Assembly (NCBI GenBank): GCA_034667465.1
Contig: JAXDJV010000030.1
Coordinates: forward strand, 204,173 to 268,172
DNA from: JAOBAU01 sp034667465
Lineage (GTDB): Bacteria > Acidobacteriota > Thermoanaerobaculia > Gp7-AA8
Length of the DNA stretch: 64,000 nt
Direction: 5' to 3'
The position numbers were made by a program, and so were the translations under genes. The notes under the pieces are model-generated. The model was not told the origin of the DNA. It ran no database searches and worked only from the letters and a program-made list of their open reading frames with translations. Below, one piece after another: positions 33,117 through 41,499 of the stretch. Position 1 is the stretch's first letter, and every line of letters starts with the position of its first letter.

Positions 33117-34154
33117 GTGCTCCGTTCCCTCCGCAGACTCGCGCTCGGTGCTGCCGTCATTGCGGCCGCATCGCTGATCCTTTTGCTCTCCGATCTTCAG
33201 CATCGCGAGCGCGCCGCGCGAAGCGCGCTCGCGAAGAAGCGCCTCTGGAAGATCTGCTTCGTGCAATACAACGACGTCATCGACGTCAAAGATGCGGAGA
33301 GCGGCGTGCTCGATGGTCTCCGCGAGTCCGGTCTCGAAGACGGCCGCGACTTCGAGGTGAAGATCCTCAATGCGCAGGGCGACATGGCCACGGTATCGGC
33401 GCTGATCGACACCGCCGTCACGGGCGGCGCGGACCTGCTGATCACCTTCTCGACGCCGACACTCCAGGCCGCGCTGCGTCGCGCGCAGAACGTGCCGGTC
33501 GTCTACAACTACGTCTCCTCAGGACTGAAAGCGGGCGCCGGCAAGAGCAATACCGATCACGCACCGAACGTCACCGGCGTCAGCCTGCTCCCGGCGAACG
33601 ACGAAGCGCTGTCGCTTTTGCGGACGTACTTTCCCGGCATCCGCAGGATCGGCACGCTCTACTGTCCCGCGGAAACGAACATGGTGAACGCGAAGATCGC
33701 GCTCGACGAAGCGGCGAAGCGCGCCGGCTTCGAGGTCGTCTACGTGCCGGCGGAAACGCCGACCGATGTCCCCGACGCCGCGGCGGCGCTGATGTCGCGC
33801 GACATCGATGCGGTCCTGCAGATACCTGGCAATCTCACCGCGTCGGCATTCAGCAGCATCGGCGAGGCCGCCCGCCGCACGCACATGCCGGTCTTCGCGT
33901 TCCAGAAATCGCAGGCGATCGGCGGCGCGATGGTCGTCGTCGCGCGCGACTACAAAGACAGCGGCCGCCACGCCGCGCATCTCGCCGCGCGCATCATGCG
34001 CGGCGAGAATCCGAAAAACATTCCGCTCGAGGACTTCGGCAAAACGAGTCTGATCGTCAATTTCGACGCCGCGCGCGCACTCAACATGACCCTTCCTCCG
34101 GCGCTGGTGCGAGCGGCGAAAACGACCATCGGAGACCCGAATGGAAATCGTTAA
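33117..34154 (+). CDS. ABC transporter substrate-binding protein (ABC_sub_bind family), membrane-anchored
   Basis: 345-residue periplasmic-binding-protein-like subunit of the TrpX/YtfQ-unrelated ABC_sub_bind (PF04392-type) group, often linked to aromatic amino acid uptake. An N-terminal uncleaved helix (residues 6-25, RRLALGAAVIAAASLILLLS) anchors it. The binding fold shows ICFVQYNDVIDVKDAESGVLDGL, DLLITFSTPTLQAALR and MPVFAFQKSQAIGGAMVVVARDYKDSG. GTG start. It overlaps the STAS gene by 14 bp, and the permease and ATPase genes follow, giving a complete importer operon. The ligand is unknown. Confidence 0.87.
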   Translation: MLRSLRRLALGAAVIAAASLILLLSDLQHRERAARSALAKKRLWKICFVQYNDVIDVKDAESGVLDGLRESGLEDGRDFEVKILNAQGDMATVSALIDTAVTGGADLLITFSTPTLQAALRRAQNVPVVYNYVSSGLKAGAGKSNTDHAPNVTGVSLLPANDEALSLLRTYFPGIRRIGTLYCPAETNMVNAKIALDEAAKRAGFEVVYVPAETPTDVPDAAAALMSRDIDAVLQIPGNLTASAFSSIGEAARRTHMPVFAFQKSQAIGGAMVVVARDYKDSGRHAAHLAARIMRGENPKNIPLEDFGKTSLIVNFDAARALNMTLPPALVRAAKTTIGDPNGNR

Positions 34155-35343
34155 GGAGCGCTCGGGCAACGTCGTTCATCTCCGGCTCGCCGGCCGGCTC
34201 GACAATCACTGGTCGCAGTCGCTCGACGAAACGCTTTACGAAGTCGTGCGCGAAGGCGCGCGCCACGTGCGCCTCGATTTCCAGGGAGTCACGTATCTCA
34301 GCTCGGCCGCGGCGGCGGTTCTGATGAAGCATCATCGCGACGCAATGTCGCTTATGGGCTCGCTCCAGATTTCAGCGGCCTCGGAACGCGCGCGAAACAC
34401 GCTGCGGCTGATGGGCTTCGTCGAGCTGCTCATCGCCGGTGCGAGCACGGTCGCCGCGCGGCGGAAGACGATGTCGATTCCTCTGCCGCTCGATTCCGAG
34501 CGAGCCACGTACGAAAGTCGCCTGCTCGACGGCAGAAAATCCGAGCTCTCACTGATCGGCAATCCCAATCTGCAGTCACAGCCGACGCCGATCTCCATCT
34601 ACCGCGATGTCTATGCGCTCGGCGTCGGCGCGCTCGGCACGAACGGCGAGGAGTGCCGCGAGCTGCACGGCGAATTCGTCGCCGCCGCCGGCAGCGCCGC
34701 GTACATGCCGACCGACGGCACGGCGACGCCCGATTACATGTTGAGCACCATGGGGCTGGTTCCGACGGTTCAGGCGCTTTATGCGATTCGATTCCGCGGC
34801 GCGCCGAGTCACCAGCTGCGCTTCGAGTCGAGCACGCCGGACGCCGGCGTTCCGCTCAGCGACATCGTGCGCGCATGCGCTTCGCTGGCCGGCACTTCGA
34901 GTGTCGGAATCGTCATGGCAGCCGACATCGCCGGTCTCGTTTGCGCGCGTCTCCGTCGTTCGCCCGCGCGCGAAAACGTGAACTTCGATTTTCCTGCGGT
35001 GCGGGAGTGGATGTCGTTCACGCCCGAGCGTGAGTTCGCGCGTTTCAGTTGTCTCGTGACGGGACTCGCATCCGTATCGCCGTCAGCATCGCAGGCTCCG
35101 TTTCTTCGGCCGGTCAGCGACGAGCACCACGGGCATTTCCATGCCGTGGTGACTGCGTTCAGATCTCTTCCGCGCGGAAAACTGCCGGTCGGCGAGATCG
35201 TTTCGACGTGGCTGCAGCCGCGCAGCCTCGTCTCGGTCGTGCATCTTCTGCGCGATGAGAGAGCGATCGAAGGGGCAGGCGAGAGCGAATTCCAGCGCGG
35301 CGTCTGCTGGCTGTTTCCGATCGCCGATGGAGGCGCGGCGTGA
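34141..35343 (+). CDS. STAS-domain protein with a large unknown C-terminal domain
   Basis: 400-residue cytoplasmic protein. Residues 1-105 are a STAS domain like anti-anti-sigma factors (MEIVKERSGNVVHLRLAGRLD... VRLDFQGVTYLSSAAAAVLMKHH). Ser55 aligns by eye with the phosphorylated Ser58 of B. subtilis SpoIIAA, although the preceding Asp is Ser. Residues about 110-400 belong to no family I recognise; the stretch is conserved-looking, with His-rich SDEHHGHFHAVV near residue 325. The gene lies inside an ABC-importer operon, overlapping the binding-protein gene (14 bp) and the permease gene (GTGA). A role in gating or reporting transporter activity under Ser/Thr phosphorylation is plausible. Confidence 0.8.
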   Translation: MEIVKERSGNVVHLRLAGRLDNHWSQSLDETLYEVVREGARHVRLDFQGVTYLSSAAAAVLMKHHRDAMSLMGSLQISAASERARNTLRLMGFVELLIAGASTVAARRKTMSIPLPLDSERATYESRLLDGRKSELSLIGNPNLQSQPTPISIYRDVYALGVGALGTNGEECRELHGEFVAAAGSAAYMPTDGTATPDYMLSTMGLVPTVQALYAIRFRGAPSHQLRFESSTPDAGVPLSDIVRACASLAGTSSVGIVMAADIAGLVCARLRRSPARENVNFDFPAVREWMSFTPEREFARFSCLVTGLASVSPSASQAPFLRPVSDEHHGHFHAVVTAFRSLPRGKLPVGEIVSTWLQPRSLVSVVHLLRDERAIEGAGESEFQRGVCWLFPIADGGAA

Positions 35344-36272
35344 CGCTTCTGCTCTCGGCCTGGACGATCGGGATGATCCTTTCGCTGCTCGCGCTCGGCG
35401 TCTACATCAGCTATCGCGTTTTCAAGTTCGCCGACATTACCGCCGACGGTTCGATCACGTTCGGCGCAGCGGTGGCGGCGGCGTTGTTGACGCGCGGTGT
35501 GAATCCGGTGACCGCCAGCATCGCGGCGTTTCTCGCAGGCGCCGCCGCCGGGCTGTGCACCGGCGTTTTGCACACGCGATTCAAAATCAATCAGCTGCTG
35601 TCAGGCATCCTCGTGATGACCGCGCTCTATTCGATCAACCTGCACGTGATGGGTTCGAGCAACGTTCCGCTGCTCTCGATCACGACGCTCACCACATACG
35701 CGCAGAACCTCGGCCGCTGGATGACGGGACACGACTCGGCGACGCTGATGGGATGGCCGGTCAGCGCACGCGACGTCGGCTCGCTCCTTCTCGTCGCCGC
35801 GATCGTGTTCATCATCGCGACGATCGCCTGGCTCTTCTTCAACACGAGCCTCGGCAGCGCGATGCGGGCGTCGGGCGACAACGAACAGATGATCCGCGCG
35901 CTCGGCGTGAGCGTCGAGAACATGATCGTCCTCGGCCTCTGCATCTCGAACGGACTCGTGGCATTCGCCGGCGCGCTGCTCGCGCAGTACCAGGGATTCG
36001 CCGACGTGCAGATGGGAATCGGCATGATCGTCTGGGGACTGGCGAGCGTCATCATCGGCCGCGCGCTGATCGGCACCGACAACGTCGGCGCCGCGCTCAT
36101 CGGCACGATCATGGGCTCCGTCCTTTTTCGATTGATCATCGCCCTCGCGCTGCGATGGGGCCTGAATCCGAACGATCTGAAACTCGTGACGGCCATCTTC
36201 GTCTTCGGCGCGCTCGTGCTGCCGACGCTCATGGGGAAACTGAAAGTGAGACGCCATGCTGCAGCTTCGTGA
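35340..36272 (+). CDS. ABC transporter permease (BPD_transp_2 family)
   Basis: 310-residue inner-membrane permease of the branched-chain-amino-acid/sugar permease superfamily, in the subgroup that pairs with ABC_sub_bind proteins. About eight to nine helices are seen; the loop SLGSAMRASGDNEQMIRALGVSVENMIVLGL is the cytoplasmic coupling region contacting the ATPase. The GTG start at 35340 overlaps the STAS stop by 4 bp, and the 3' end overlaps the ATPase gene by 17 bp, so all four products should be made together. Confidence 0.92.
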   Translation: MTLLLSAWTIGMILSLLALGVYISYRVFKFADITADGSITFGAAVAAALLTRGVNPVTASIAAFLAGAAAGLCTGVLHTRFKINQLLSGILVMTALYSINLHVMGSSNVPLLSITTLTTYAQNLGRWMTGHDSATLMGWPVSARDVGSLLLVAAIVFIIATIAWLFFNTSLGSAMRASGDNEQMIRALGVSVENMIVLGLCISNGLVAFAGALLAQYQGFADVQMGIGMIVWGLASVIIGRALIGTDNVGAALIGTIMGSVLFRLIIALALRWGLNPNDLKLVTAIFVFGALVLPTLMGKLKVRRHAAAS

Positions 36273-37068
36273 GTTGCAGAAAACGTTCTTCGAGGGAACG
36301 CCCAACGAGGTGCGTGCGCTGCGCGGCGTGTCACTGGAGATCGCGGAAGGATCGTTCGTCATCGTGATCGGCACGAACGGCTCGGGGAAGTCGACGCTGC
36401 TGAACGCCGTGGCCGGCGGCTTCATCGTCGATCGCGGCTCGATCGCCATCGCCGGGAACGACATCACGAGATGGCCCGAGCATCGCCGCGCTTCGATGAT
36501 CGGACGGGTGTTTCAGAATCCGTTCAGCGGAACCGCGCCGTCGATGACGGTCTCGGAGAACCTCGCCCTCGCCGCACGGCGCGGTCTCTCGCGCGGACTG
36601 GGACGGCTGCTTCCGGCGCGGATGCAAAAGGAGCTTCGCGATCGTGTCGCCACGCTGAACATGCAGCTCGAAACGCGGATGCACAATCCGATCGGGACAC
36701 TCTCCGGCGGACAGCGGCAGGCGCTCACGCTGCTGATGGCGACGTGGCGCCGGCCCGACGTGCTGCTGCTCGACGAACACACCGCCGCACTCGATCCGAA
36801 GAGCGCCGATCAGATCGTGCGGCTCACCGAGCAGATCGTGTCGCAGCACAAGCTGACGACGCTGATGGTGACGCACTCGATGCAGCAGGCCGCCACCCTC
36901 GGCGACCGCATCGTCATGATGAATCAGGGAAGCGTCTACGCCGACTACGCCGGCGCCCATCGCCGCCACGTCCGCGCCGAAGATCTCATGCGCCGTTTCG
37001 ACGAAATCCGGCGCGACGAACGGCTCGACGTTTCGGCGGCGGAGCTGCTGCGCGACGCATACGTGTAA
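36256..37068 (+). CDS. ABC transporter ATP-binding protein
   Basis: 270-residue ATPase. Walker A is GTNGSGKST, the signature is LSGGQRQALTLLM, Walker B is DVLLLDEHTAALDP, and the H-loop histidine is in TTLMVTHSM. It completes the importer with the binding protein and permease upstream. The stop at 37068 is 4 bp from the stop of the convergent acetyltransferase. Confidence 0.95.
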   Translation: MLQLRELQKTFFEGTPNEVRALRGVSLEIAEGSFVIVIGTNGSGKSTLLNAVAGGFIVDRGSIAIAGNDITRWPEHRRASMIGRVFQNPFSGTAPSMTVSENLALAARRGLSRGLGRLLPARMQKELRDRVATLNMQLETRMHNPIGTLSGGQRQALTLLMATWRRPDVLLLDEHTAALDPKSADQIVRLTEQIVSQHKLTTLMVTHSMQQAATLGDRIVMMNQGSVYADYAGAHRRHVRAEDLMRRFDEIRRDERLDVSAAELLRDAYV

Positions 37069-37072
37069 GGCG

Positions 37073-37570
37073 CTACGCTCGCGATGACATCCGCGTCATC
37101 ACCAAATCGGTCTGCACGTCATCACCAAGCACGAACGGCTTGCTGCCGGCGTATTCGAATCCCCACTTTTGATAGAAAGCGCGCGCGCGCTGGTTCTGAT
37201 CCCATACCGCCAGCCACACTTTCTCCCGTCCGCGGCGCGATGCTTCGTCGAGCGACGCCTTCATCAGCGCGGCGCCGACTCCCGATCCGATCCGCTCCGT
37301 CGCCGCGTACAGGCGATTGATCTCGATGGCGTCGTCGCCATCGAGTTGCAGCTTCGCGTAGCCGGCCGGCGCGCCGTCGATCTCCGCGATCAGGAAGATC
37401 GTCGACGGATCGGCCAGCTCCGCCGCCTGAATCGACTCGCTGAAGGCGCTGGCGAGGTACGCGCTCATGTTCTCCGGCGTGTTGTCGGCGGCGAACGTTT
37501 CACGGAACGTCCGTTCGCTGATCTCCGCGAGGAGGGCGGCGTCGGCGGCGGTGGCGATTCGAATCTCCAT
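37073..37570 (-). CDS. GNAT-family N-acetyltransferase
   Basis: 165-residue acetyltransferase. The acetyl-CoA-binding loop is visible as RIGSGVGAALMKASLDEA, preceded by IEINRLYAATE, and the C-terminal FYQKWGFEYAGSKPFVLGDD is typical of RimI/PaiA-like enzymes. The chosen start, MEIRIATAADAALLAEI, matches the usual N-terminus; an earlier ATG would add six residues. Substrate unknown (polyamine, antibiotic or protein N-terminus are all possible). It is transcribed divergently from the GntR-slipin operon. Confidence 0.87.
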   Translation of the reverse strand: MEIRIATAADAALLAEISERTFRETFAADNTPENMSAYLASAFSESIQAAELADPSTIFLIAEIDGAPAGYAKLQLDGDDAIEINRLYAATERIGSGVGAALMKASLDEASRRGREKVWLAVWDQNQRARAFYQKWGFEYAGSKPFVLGDDVQTDLVMTRMSSRA

Positions 37571-37594
37571 CGCGCGGCATGATGCCATGCCCTC

Positions 37595-37634
37595 TTGACA
37601 AACCGGATTAGTTGTACCAAATTACTAGTACAAC
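37595..37634 (+). promoter_or_regulatory. Promoter/operator of the GntR-slipin operon
   Basis: TTGACA (37595-37600) is followed by a perfect 7-bp inverted repeat, GTTGTAC (37611-37617) and GTACAAC (37628-37634), with a 10-bp AT-rich spacer covering the expected -10 region. The repeat ends 3 bp before the ATG, so bound GntR would block both RNA polymerase and translation start. Autoregulation is likely. Confidence 0.65.
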
Positions 37635-37637
37635 GGT

Positions 37638-38021
37638 ATGGCGCTTCCGATCCAGATCGATCCCGCAGATGCAACGCCGATTTACGCGCAGGTCGACCGC
37701 GCCATTCGCGTCGCCATCGCCACGGGAAAGATGAGACCGGGCGACCAGCTCCCGACCGTTCGCCAGCTCGCCGTCGACCTCCGCGTGAACGCAAACACCG
37801 TCGCGCGCGTCTACCTCGGGCTCGAACGGGACGGAATCGTCGCGACCAAGCGGGGAGTGGGGACGTTCATCAACGACACCCCTCGCTCGGCGCAGGCGCC
37901 GCACCGCGACCGGCAGCTCCGCGCACTCGCCGATCGCTTTCTCACTGACGCCGCGGCCATCGGCTACACGCCGCGCGAGGCGGTTCGCCTGCTCGCGCAA
38001 CGCATCAAAGAAGGAGATTGA
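37638..38021 (+). CDS. GntR-family regulator, YtrA subfamily
   Basis: 127-residue repressor. The winged helix is typical of GntR proteins (PIYAQVDRAIRVAIATGKMRPGDQLPTVRQLAVDLRVNANTV...), and the C-terminal tail of only ~50 residues places it in the YtrA group. YtrA proteins normally control ABC-transporter operons; here the partner is a slipin gene starting 3 bp downstream. An inverted repeat on its own start codon suggests negative autoregulation; the inducer is unknown. Confidence 0.92.
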   Translation: MALPIQIDPADATPIYAQVDRAIRVAIATGKMRPGDQLPTVRQLAVDLRVNANTVARVYLGLERDGIVATKRGVGTFINDTPRSAQAPHRDRQLRALADRFLTDAAAIGYTPREAVRLLAQRIKEGD

Positions 38022-38023
38022 GC

Positions 38024-38974
38024 ATGATTCCCCAAAACGCCCGCAACAAACGCGGCCGCAACAAAGACGGCACGGACCAGGAATTCAACGCGCCGCGCCC
38101 GAACATTATCGCGGTGCTGCTGGTGATCATCATCGTGATCCCCGGCCTCATCGCCAGCGTGAAGACCGACAATCCGTTCTACGTCGTCACCTGCATGCTG
38201 CTCGGTCCGATCGCGATGATGTCGCCGAAAGTGGCGAAGCAGTGGGAGAAGGCGGTCATCCTCCGCCTCGGCAAATTCATCGGCCTGCGCGGTCCGGGAC
38301 TCTTCTTCGTGGTGCCGTTCCTGGACACGGTCACGGTCTGGATCGATCAGCGCGTCATCACGACGAGCTTCGCCGCCGAACAGACGCTCACGCGCGACAC
38401 CGTGCCGGTGAACGTCGACGCGGTTCTGTTCTGGATGGTCTACGATCCGACGAAAGCCGCGCTCGAAGTGCAGCAATACAAAAACGCGGTGAGCTGGGCG
38501 GCGCAGACCGCGCTGCGCGACATCATCGGCCGGACGTCGCTGACCGATCTGCTGCGCGGCCGCGAGAAGATCGAAGAGGAGTTGCAGGCGCTCATCGATC
38601 AGCGTTCGACGCCGTGGGGCGTGAGCGTGCAGTCGGTGGAGATGCGCGACGTCATCATCCCCGACGCGCTGCAGGACGCGATGTCGCGCGAAGCGCAGGC
38701 CGCGCGCGAGAAGCAGGCGCGCATCATCCTCGGCCAGGCGGAAGTCGAGATCGCGAAGCTTTTCCAGGAAGCGTCGCTCTCGTATCACGACAATCCGACC
38801 GCGCTTCATCTGCGCGCGATGAACATGCTCTACGAAGGACTGAAGGAGAAGGGCGCGATGATGATCGTCCCGTCGACGGCCGTCGAGTCGATGGGGATGG
38901 GCGGCCTGCTCGGCGCCGCGGCGATGCGCCAGCAGACGCTCACCGGCGGCGGCGGAGAGACGCCGACGACGTAA
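38024..38974 (+). CDS. Slipin / SPFH (band 7) membrane protein
   Basis: 316-residue stomatin-like protein. Two adjacent N-terminal hydrophobic segments (about 25-45 and 50-65) are followed by an SPFH domain (about 70-235: EKAVILRLGKFIGLRGPGLFFVVPFLDTV ... LRDIIGRTSLTDLLRGREKIEEEL) and a helical tail. It would form ring-like oligomers in the inner membrane. The ATG at 38024 was chosen because AAGGAG (38011-38016) is 7 nt upstream; a TTG two codons earlier is also possible. The partner NfeD protease gene often found with slipins is absent. Confidence 0.93.
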   Translation: MIPQNARNKRGRNKDGTDQEFNAPRPNIIAVLLVIIIVIPGLIASVKTDNPFYVVTCMLLGPIAMMSPKVAKQWEKAVILRLGKFIGLRGPGLFFVVPFLDTVTVWIDQRVITTSFAAEQTLTRDTVPVNVDAVLFWMVYDPTKAALEVQQYKNAVSWAAQTALRDIIGRTSLTDLLRGREKIEEELQALIDQRSTPWGVSVQSVEMRDVIIPDALQDAMSREAQAAREKQARIILGQAEVEIAKLFQEASLSYHDNPTALHLRAMNMLYEGLKEKGAMMIVPSTAVESMGMGGLLGAAAMRQQTLTGGGGETPTT

Positions 38975-38995
38975 GCCGCGTTATCCTCGCCGCCG

Positions 38996-40507
38996 ATGAC
39001 GAGCGATTCGGACACGACCACTCGCGCCCGGACGCTGGCATCGGCGGCGATCGTCGCTTTGCTCTTCGCGCTGCAGATCGCGACGATGGCCCGTTACCTC
39101 GACCGGTCGCTCGATCACGACGAAGCGCAATACCTGCACGACGGCTGGCTGATGCACGAGGGCCGGCAGCTCTATCGCGATTTCGAAGAGAACCATTCGC
39201 CGCTGCTGTTCGCGCTCTTTTCGAAACTCGTCCCCGAAGTGGTGACGCCCGAGCTCCCGCGACTCGATGTCGTCGCGTACGCGGAACGAGCGCGCGTCGT
39301 CATCGGCATCTGCGGTCTCCTGGCGGTCGCGTTCCTCGCGCTGGTCGCATGGCGTCTGACGGGAGAGCCGCTCGCTGCCGCGATCGTTTCGCTGCTGTTG
39401 TTCAGCACCGGCTGGACGTGGCGATTCGGCGTCTCGTGCGCGCGCAACGATCCGCCGTCGCTGCTGCTCTTCTGGGCCGGCGCGTTCTTGTTGCTCGATC
39501 GACGACGCAGCGAGCGCATCGATGCGCTCCTCGCCGGACTCGGCATCGGACTCGTCGGCGTCGCGGCTCTCTGGAATCCGAAGTGGCCGCTGGCGAGTCT
39601 CGTCCTCGCTGCGATCTTCGTCGTGCGCGTGCGCCGCCGGTTCGTCATCGCGATTCTTCCGCCGATCGCGCTCGCCGCGATCACGATCGCGATCATCGCC
39701 ACGCAGACGACGCTCCGCGACTACGTCTTCTTCACGTTCCGATTCAACGCCGCGCTCGGCGAGTGGTTCGCGCACTCGCCGTTCGTCGATGAGTTCTGGT
39801 TCCAGGGGGAGACGTGGCGTTACTGCGGATTGCCGTTCAAAGGATGGATCGTCGCCTGCGCGCTGATCGTCGGCGTCGCGCTGCCGTCCGTTCGCGCGCG
39901 GCTCAGCACGACGTGGCCCGCGTTCGCGCTGCTCGCCGCGACCGCAATCGAGCTCCGCTTCCTGATGTCGTGGCCCCAGCTCTGGCCGCAGTATTACCTG
40001 CTCTGGAGTTTCACCGCGGCGCTTGTCTACTCCGTCATCGCAACGACGCTCGTACGACGCAATGCAGTCTTCATCGTCGCGCTGATCGCGATCGGCATCA
40101 TCGGCGCGATCCGCATCCCGTCACCCGATCCCGATCTGAAACCGGACGGTCTCCGCGCCTGGGGACGCATCGCATACATCCAGCAGCGACTCGCTCCAAC
40201 CGACACCGTCTGGCTCGACGGGCAGACGCATCCGATCGCCGCCCGCGACGCCACCTGGTACTGGTACGGCCTCGGCGACATCGTCCCGTTCTCGCTGCAA
40301 TACCGCGAACTGCCGCGCGCGACTGAAGCGGATCTCCCGCTGTGCCGCGCCGAACGCGGACTCGAACCGTCACTGCGTTTCGCGAGCATCCCGCCGGCAA
40401 GTTTGCCGGAGTCGCAGAAATGTCTCTCGCGGATGATGGCGGGGAAGCGCGCGGTGCGCACACCGTTCCGCACGGTCCTCTATCTACCGCCGGTTCAGCA
40501 GCCGTAG
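38996..40507 (+). CDS. Polytopic GT39/PMT-like membrane glycosyltransferase
   Basis: 503-residue inner-membrane protein with about ten helices. The first loop carries LDRSLDHDEAQYLHDGWLMHEG, matching the acidic DxDE-type catalytic loop of PMT/ArnT-family enzymes that use polyprenyl-phosphate sugars. A periplasmic C-terminal domain follows (about residues 385-503). It would glycosylate lipid A, a polysaccharide or secreted proteins; the acceptor cannot be read from sequence. Its 3' end overlaps the convergent RES toxin gene by 24 bp. Confidence 0.82.
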   Translation: MTSDSDTTTRARTLASAAIVALLFALQIATMARYLDRSLDHDEAQYLHDGWLMHEGRQLYRDFEENHSPLLFALFSKLVPEVVTPELPRLDVVAYAERARVVIGICGLLAVAFLALVAWRLTGEPLAAAIVSLLLFSTGWTWRFGVSCARNDPPSLLLFWAGAFLLLDRRRSERIDALLAGLGIGLVGVAALWNPKWPLASLVLAAIFVVRVRRRFVIAILPPIALAAITIAIIATQTTLRDYVFFTFRFNAALGEWFAHSPFVDEFWFQGETWRYCGLPFKGWIVACALIVGVALPSVRARLSTTWPAFALLAATAIELRFLMSWPQLWPQYYLLWSFTAALVYSVIATTLVRRNAVFIVALIAIGIIGAIRIPSPDPDLKPDGLRAWGRIAYIQQRLAPTDTVWLDGQTHPIAARDATWYWYGLGDIVPFSLQYRELPRATEADLPLCRAERGLEPSLRFASIPPASLPESQKCLSRMMAGKRAVRTPFRTVLYLPPVQQP

Positions 40508-40951
40508 GTCGAACGTAAATGGCTTTGGCTTGCCGAGCTCGATCTTCGCGAACGCGCTGTGTTTCGGATTGAGCAGGAAGTTCCTCTCATGTTCGATGAT
40601 CGCACTCGGCACGGCGAGAATCGGCCGCCGACCTGCAGCGATCCAGTTGTCGCCGATCTGCTGTAGCTGAGGTGGCGCGGGCGAGCGGCGCCAGTCGTCC
40701 TCGAGATCTGCGACGTCCAGGTGCTCAACGAGCGACTCATTGAATGTGCATGTCAGCAGCACGTACTGTTCCGCCAGCTCGGAGCGCTGCAAATTTGAGA
40801 AAACCTCCAGGACCGCCAGCGATGCTGTCGTCGAGCAATAGACCATCGTCGTTCCTGGTGAGCTCCAGCGTCCGCCATAGAGACGTGCACCCTCGCCATC
40901 AAAGGCGTGTCTGACGAACCTGCTCTTCAGGAGCCGCCACGCGGTGATCAC
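40484..40951 (-). CDS. RES-domain NAD-degrading toxin of a Xre/RES toxin-antitoxin pair
   Basis: 155-residue toxin. The RES fold begins ITAWRLLKSRFVRHAFDGEGARLYGGRWSSPG and continues VYCSTTASLAVLEVFSN, with the conserved Arg, Glu and Ser that name the family. Known RES toxins (MbcT, ParT and others) degrade NAD+ or modify enzymes and stop growth. The GTG start overlaps the antitoxin stop (GTGA, 40948-40951), so synthesis is coupled to the antitoxin. All family landmarks appear intact, so the pair is probably active. Confidence 0.92.
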   Translation of the reverse strand: MITAWRLLKSRFVRHAFDGEGARLYGGRWSSPGTTMVYCSTTASLAVLEVFSNLQRSELAEQYVLLTCTFNESLVEHLDVADLEDDWRRSPAPPQLQQIGDNWIAAGRRPILAVPSAIIEHERNFLLNPKHSAFAKIELGKPKPFTFDLRLLNRR

Positions 40952-41454
40952 GAATAGACGCCGTGCTCGAGCCGGCCGATGAGATTTTCAACCTCGCGCG
41001 TGCCGACATCTGTTCGTGCAACGTCGAGAGGAGGTGCGCCGCCCAGAGCGCGCTGTGGCGTGGTTAACCACTCAACGGCCGCGTCACGATCGCCCTCAAA
41101 CAGTTCAATTGCACGGCCGAGGACGCGTGCTGCTCTGAGAATGCGATCGGACTCGTCAGGCGCGAATCGACCCTGCTGTTTTCGGCGCGTCAGGGTTCTG
41201 GGCGCGAACTGAAGCCATGCGGCGACGTCGTCTGCAGCAAGCCCTGTGCTTTCTCTGAGTTGCTCGAAAGCGTCGTAGTTGAAGCCATCTTCGATCGCTT
41301 TCAACAGGTGGGGCCAGTCGAAACGTCGAAGCCCGAGCAGCGAGGCATAGTAATGCGGACCGGGGGTTCGTTCGGCGGCGAACTGCCGAAACCGAGTCAG
41401 TGTCCGTGGAGTCGCCGCCCTGCTGCTTCCATGAGCGCGCATACGTTCCGCCAT
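40948..41454 (-). CDS. Xre/MbcA/ParS-type antitoxin
   Basis: 168-residue antitoxin. The middle part contains an HTH-like region (LAADDVAAWLQFAPRTLTRRKQQGRFAPDESDRILRAARVLGRAIELF), typical of Xre antitoxins with a C-terminal toxin-binding (DUF2384-like) domain that includes AVEWLTTPQRALGGAPPLDV. It binds and blocks the RES toxin encoded downstream and usually represses the operon. The first ~60 residues are longer than in small MbcA proteins. It precedes the toxin gene with a 4-bp overlap. Confidence 0.9.
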   Translation of the reverse strand: MAERMRAHGSSRAATPRTLTRFRQFAAERTPGPHYYASLLGLRRFDWPHLLKAIEDGFNYDAFEQLRESTGLAADDVAAWLQFAPRTLTRRKQQGRFAPDESDRILRAARVLGRAIELFEGDRDAAVEWLTTPQRALGGAPPLDVARTDVGTREVENLIGRLEHGVYS

Positions 41455-41499
41455 CTGGCTACAGCTTCTGCGCCATGCGGCGAGAAGTCAACTCGTCGG

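Noticed and set aside
32868..33266. 132-residue minus-strand frame across repeat R1
   Set aside because: It overlaps the PEGA-type and binding-protein genes; the similar peptide in the frame at 28640-28834 arises from the shared DNA repeat, not from protein conservation.
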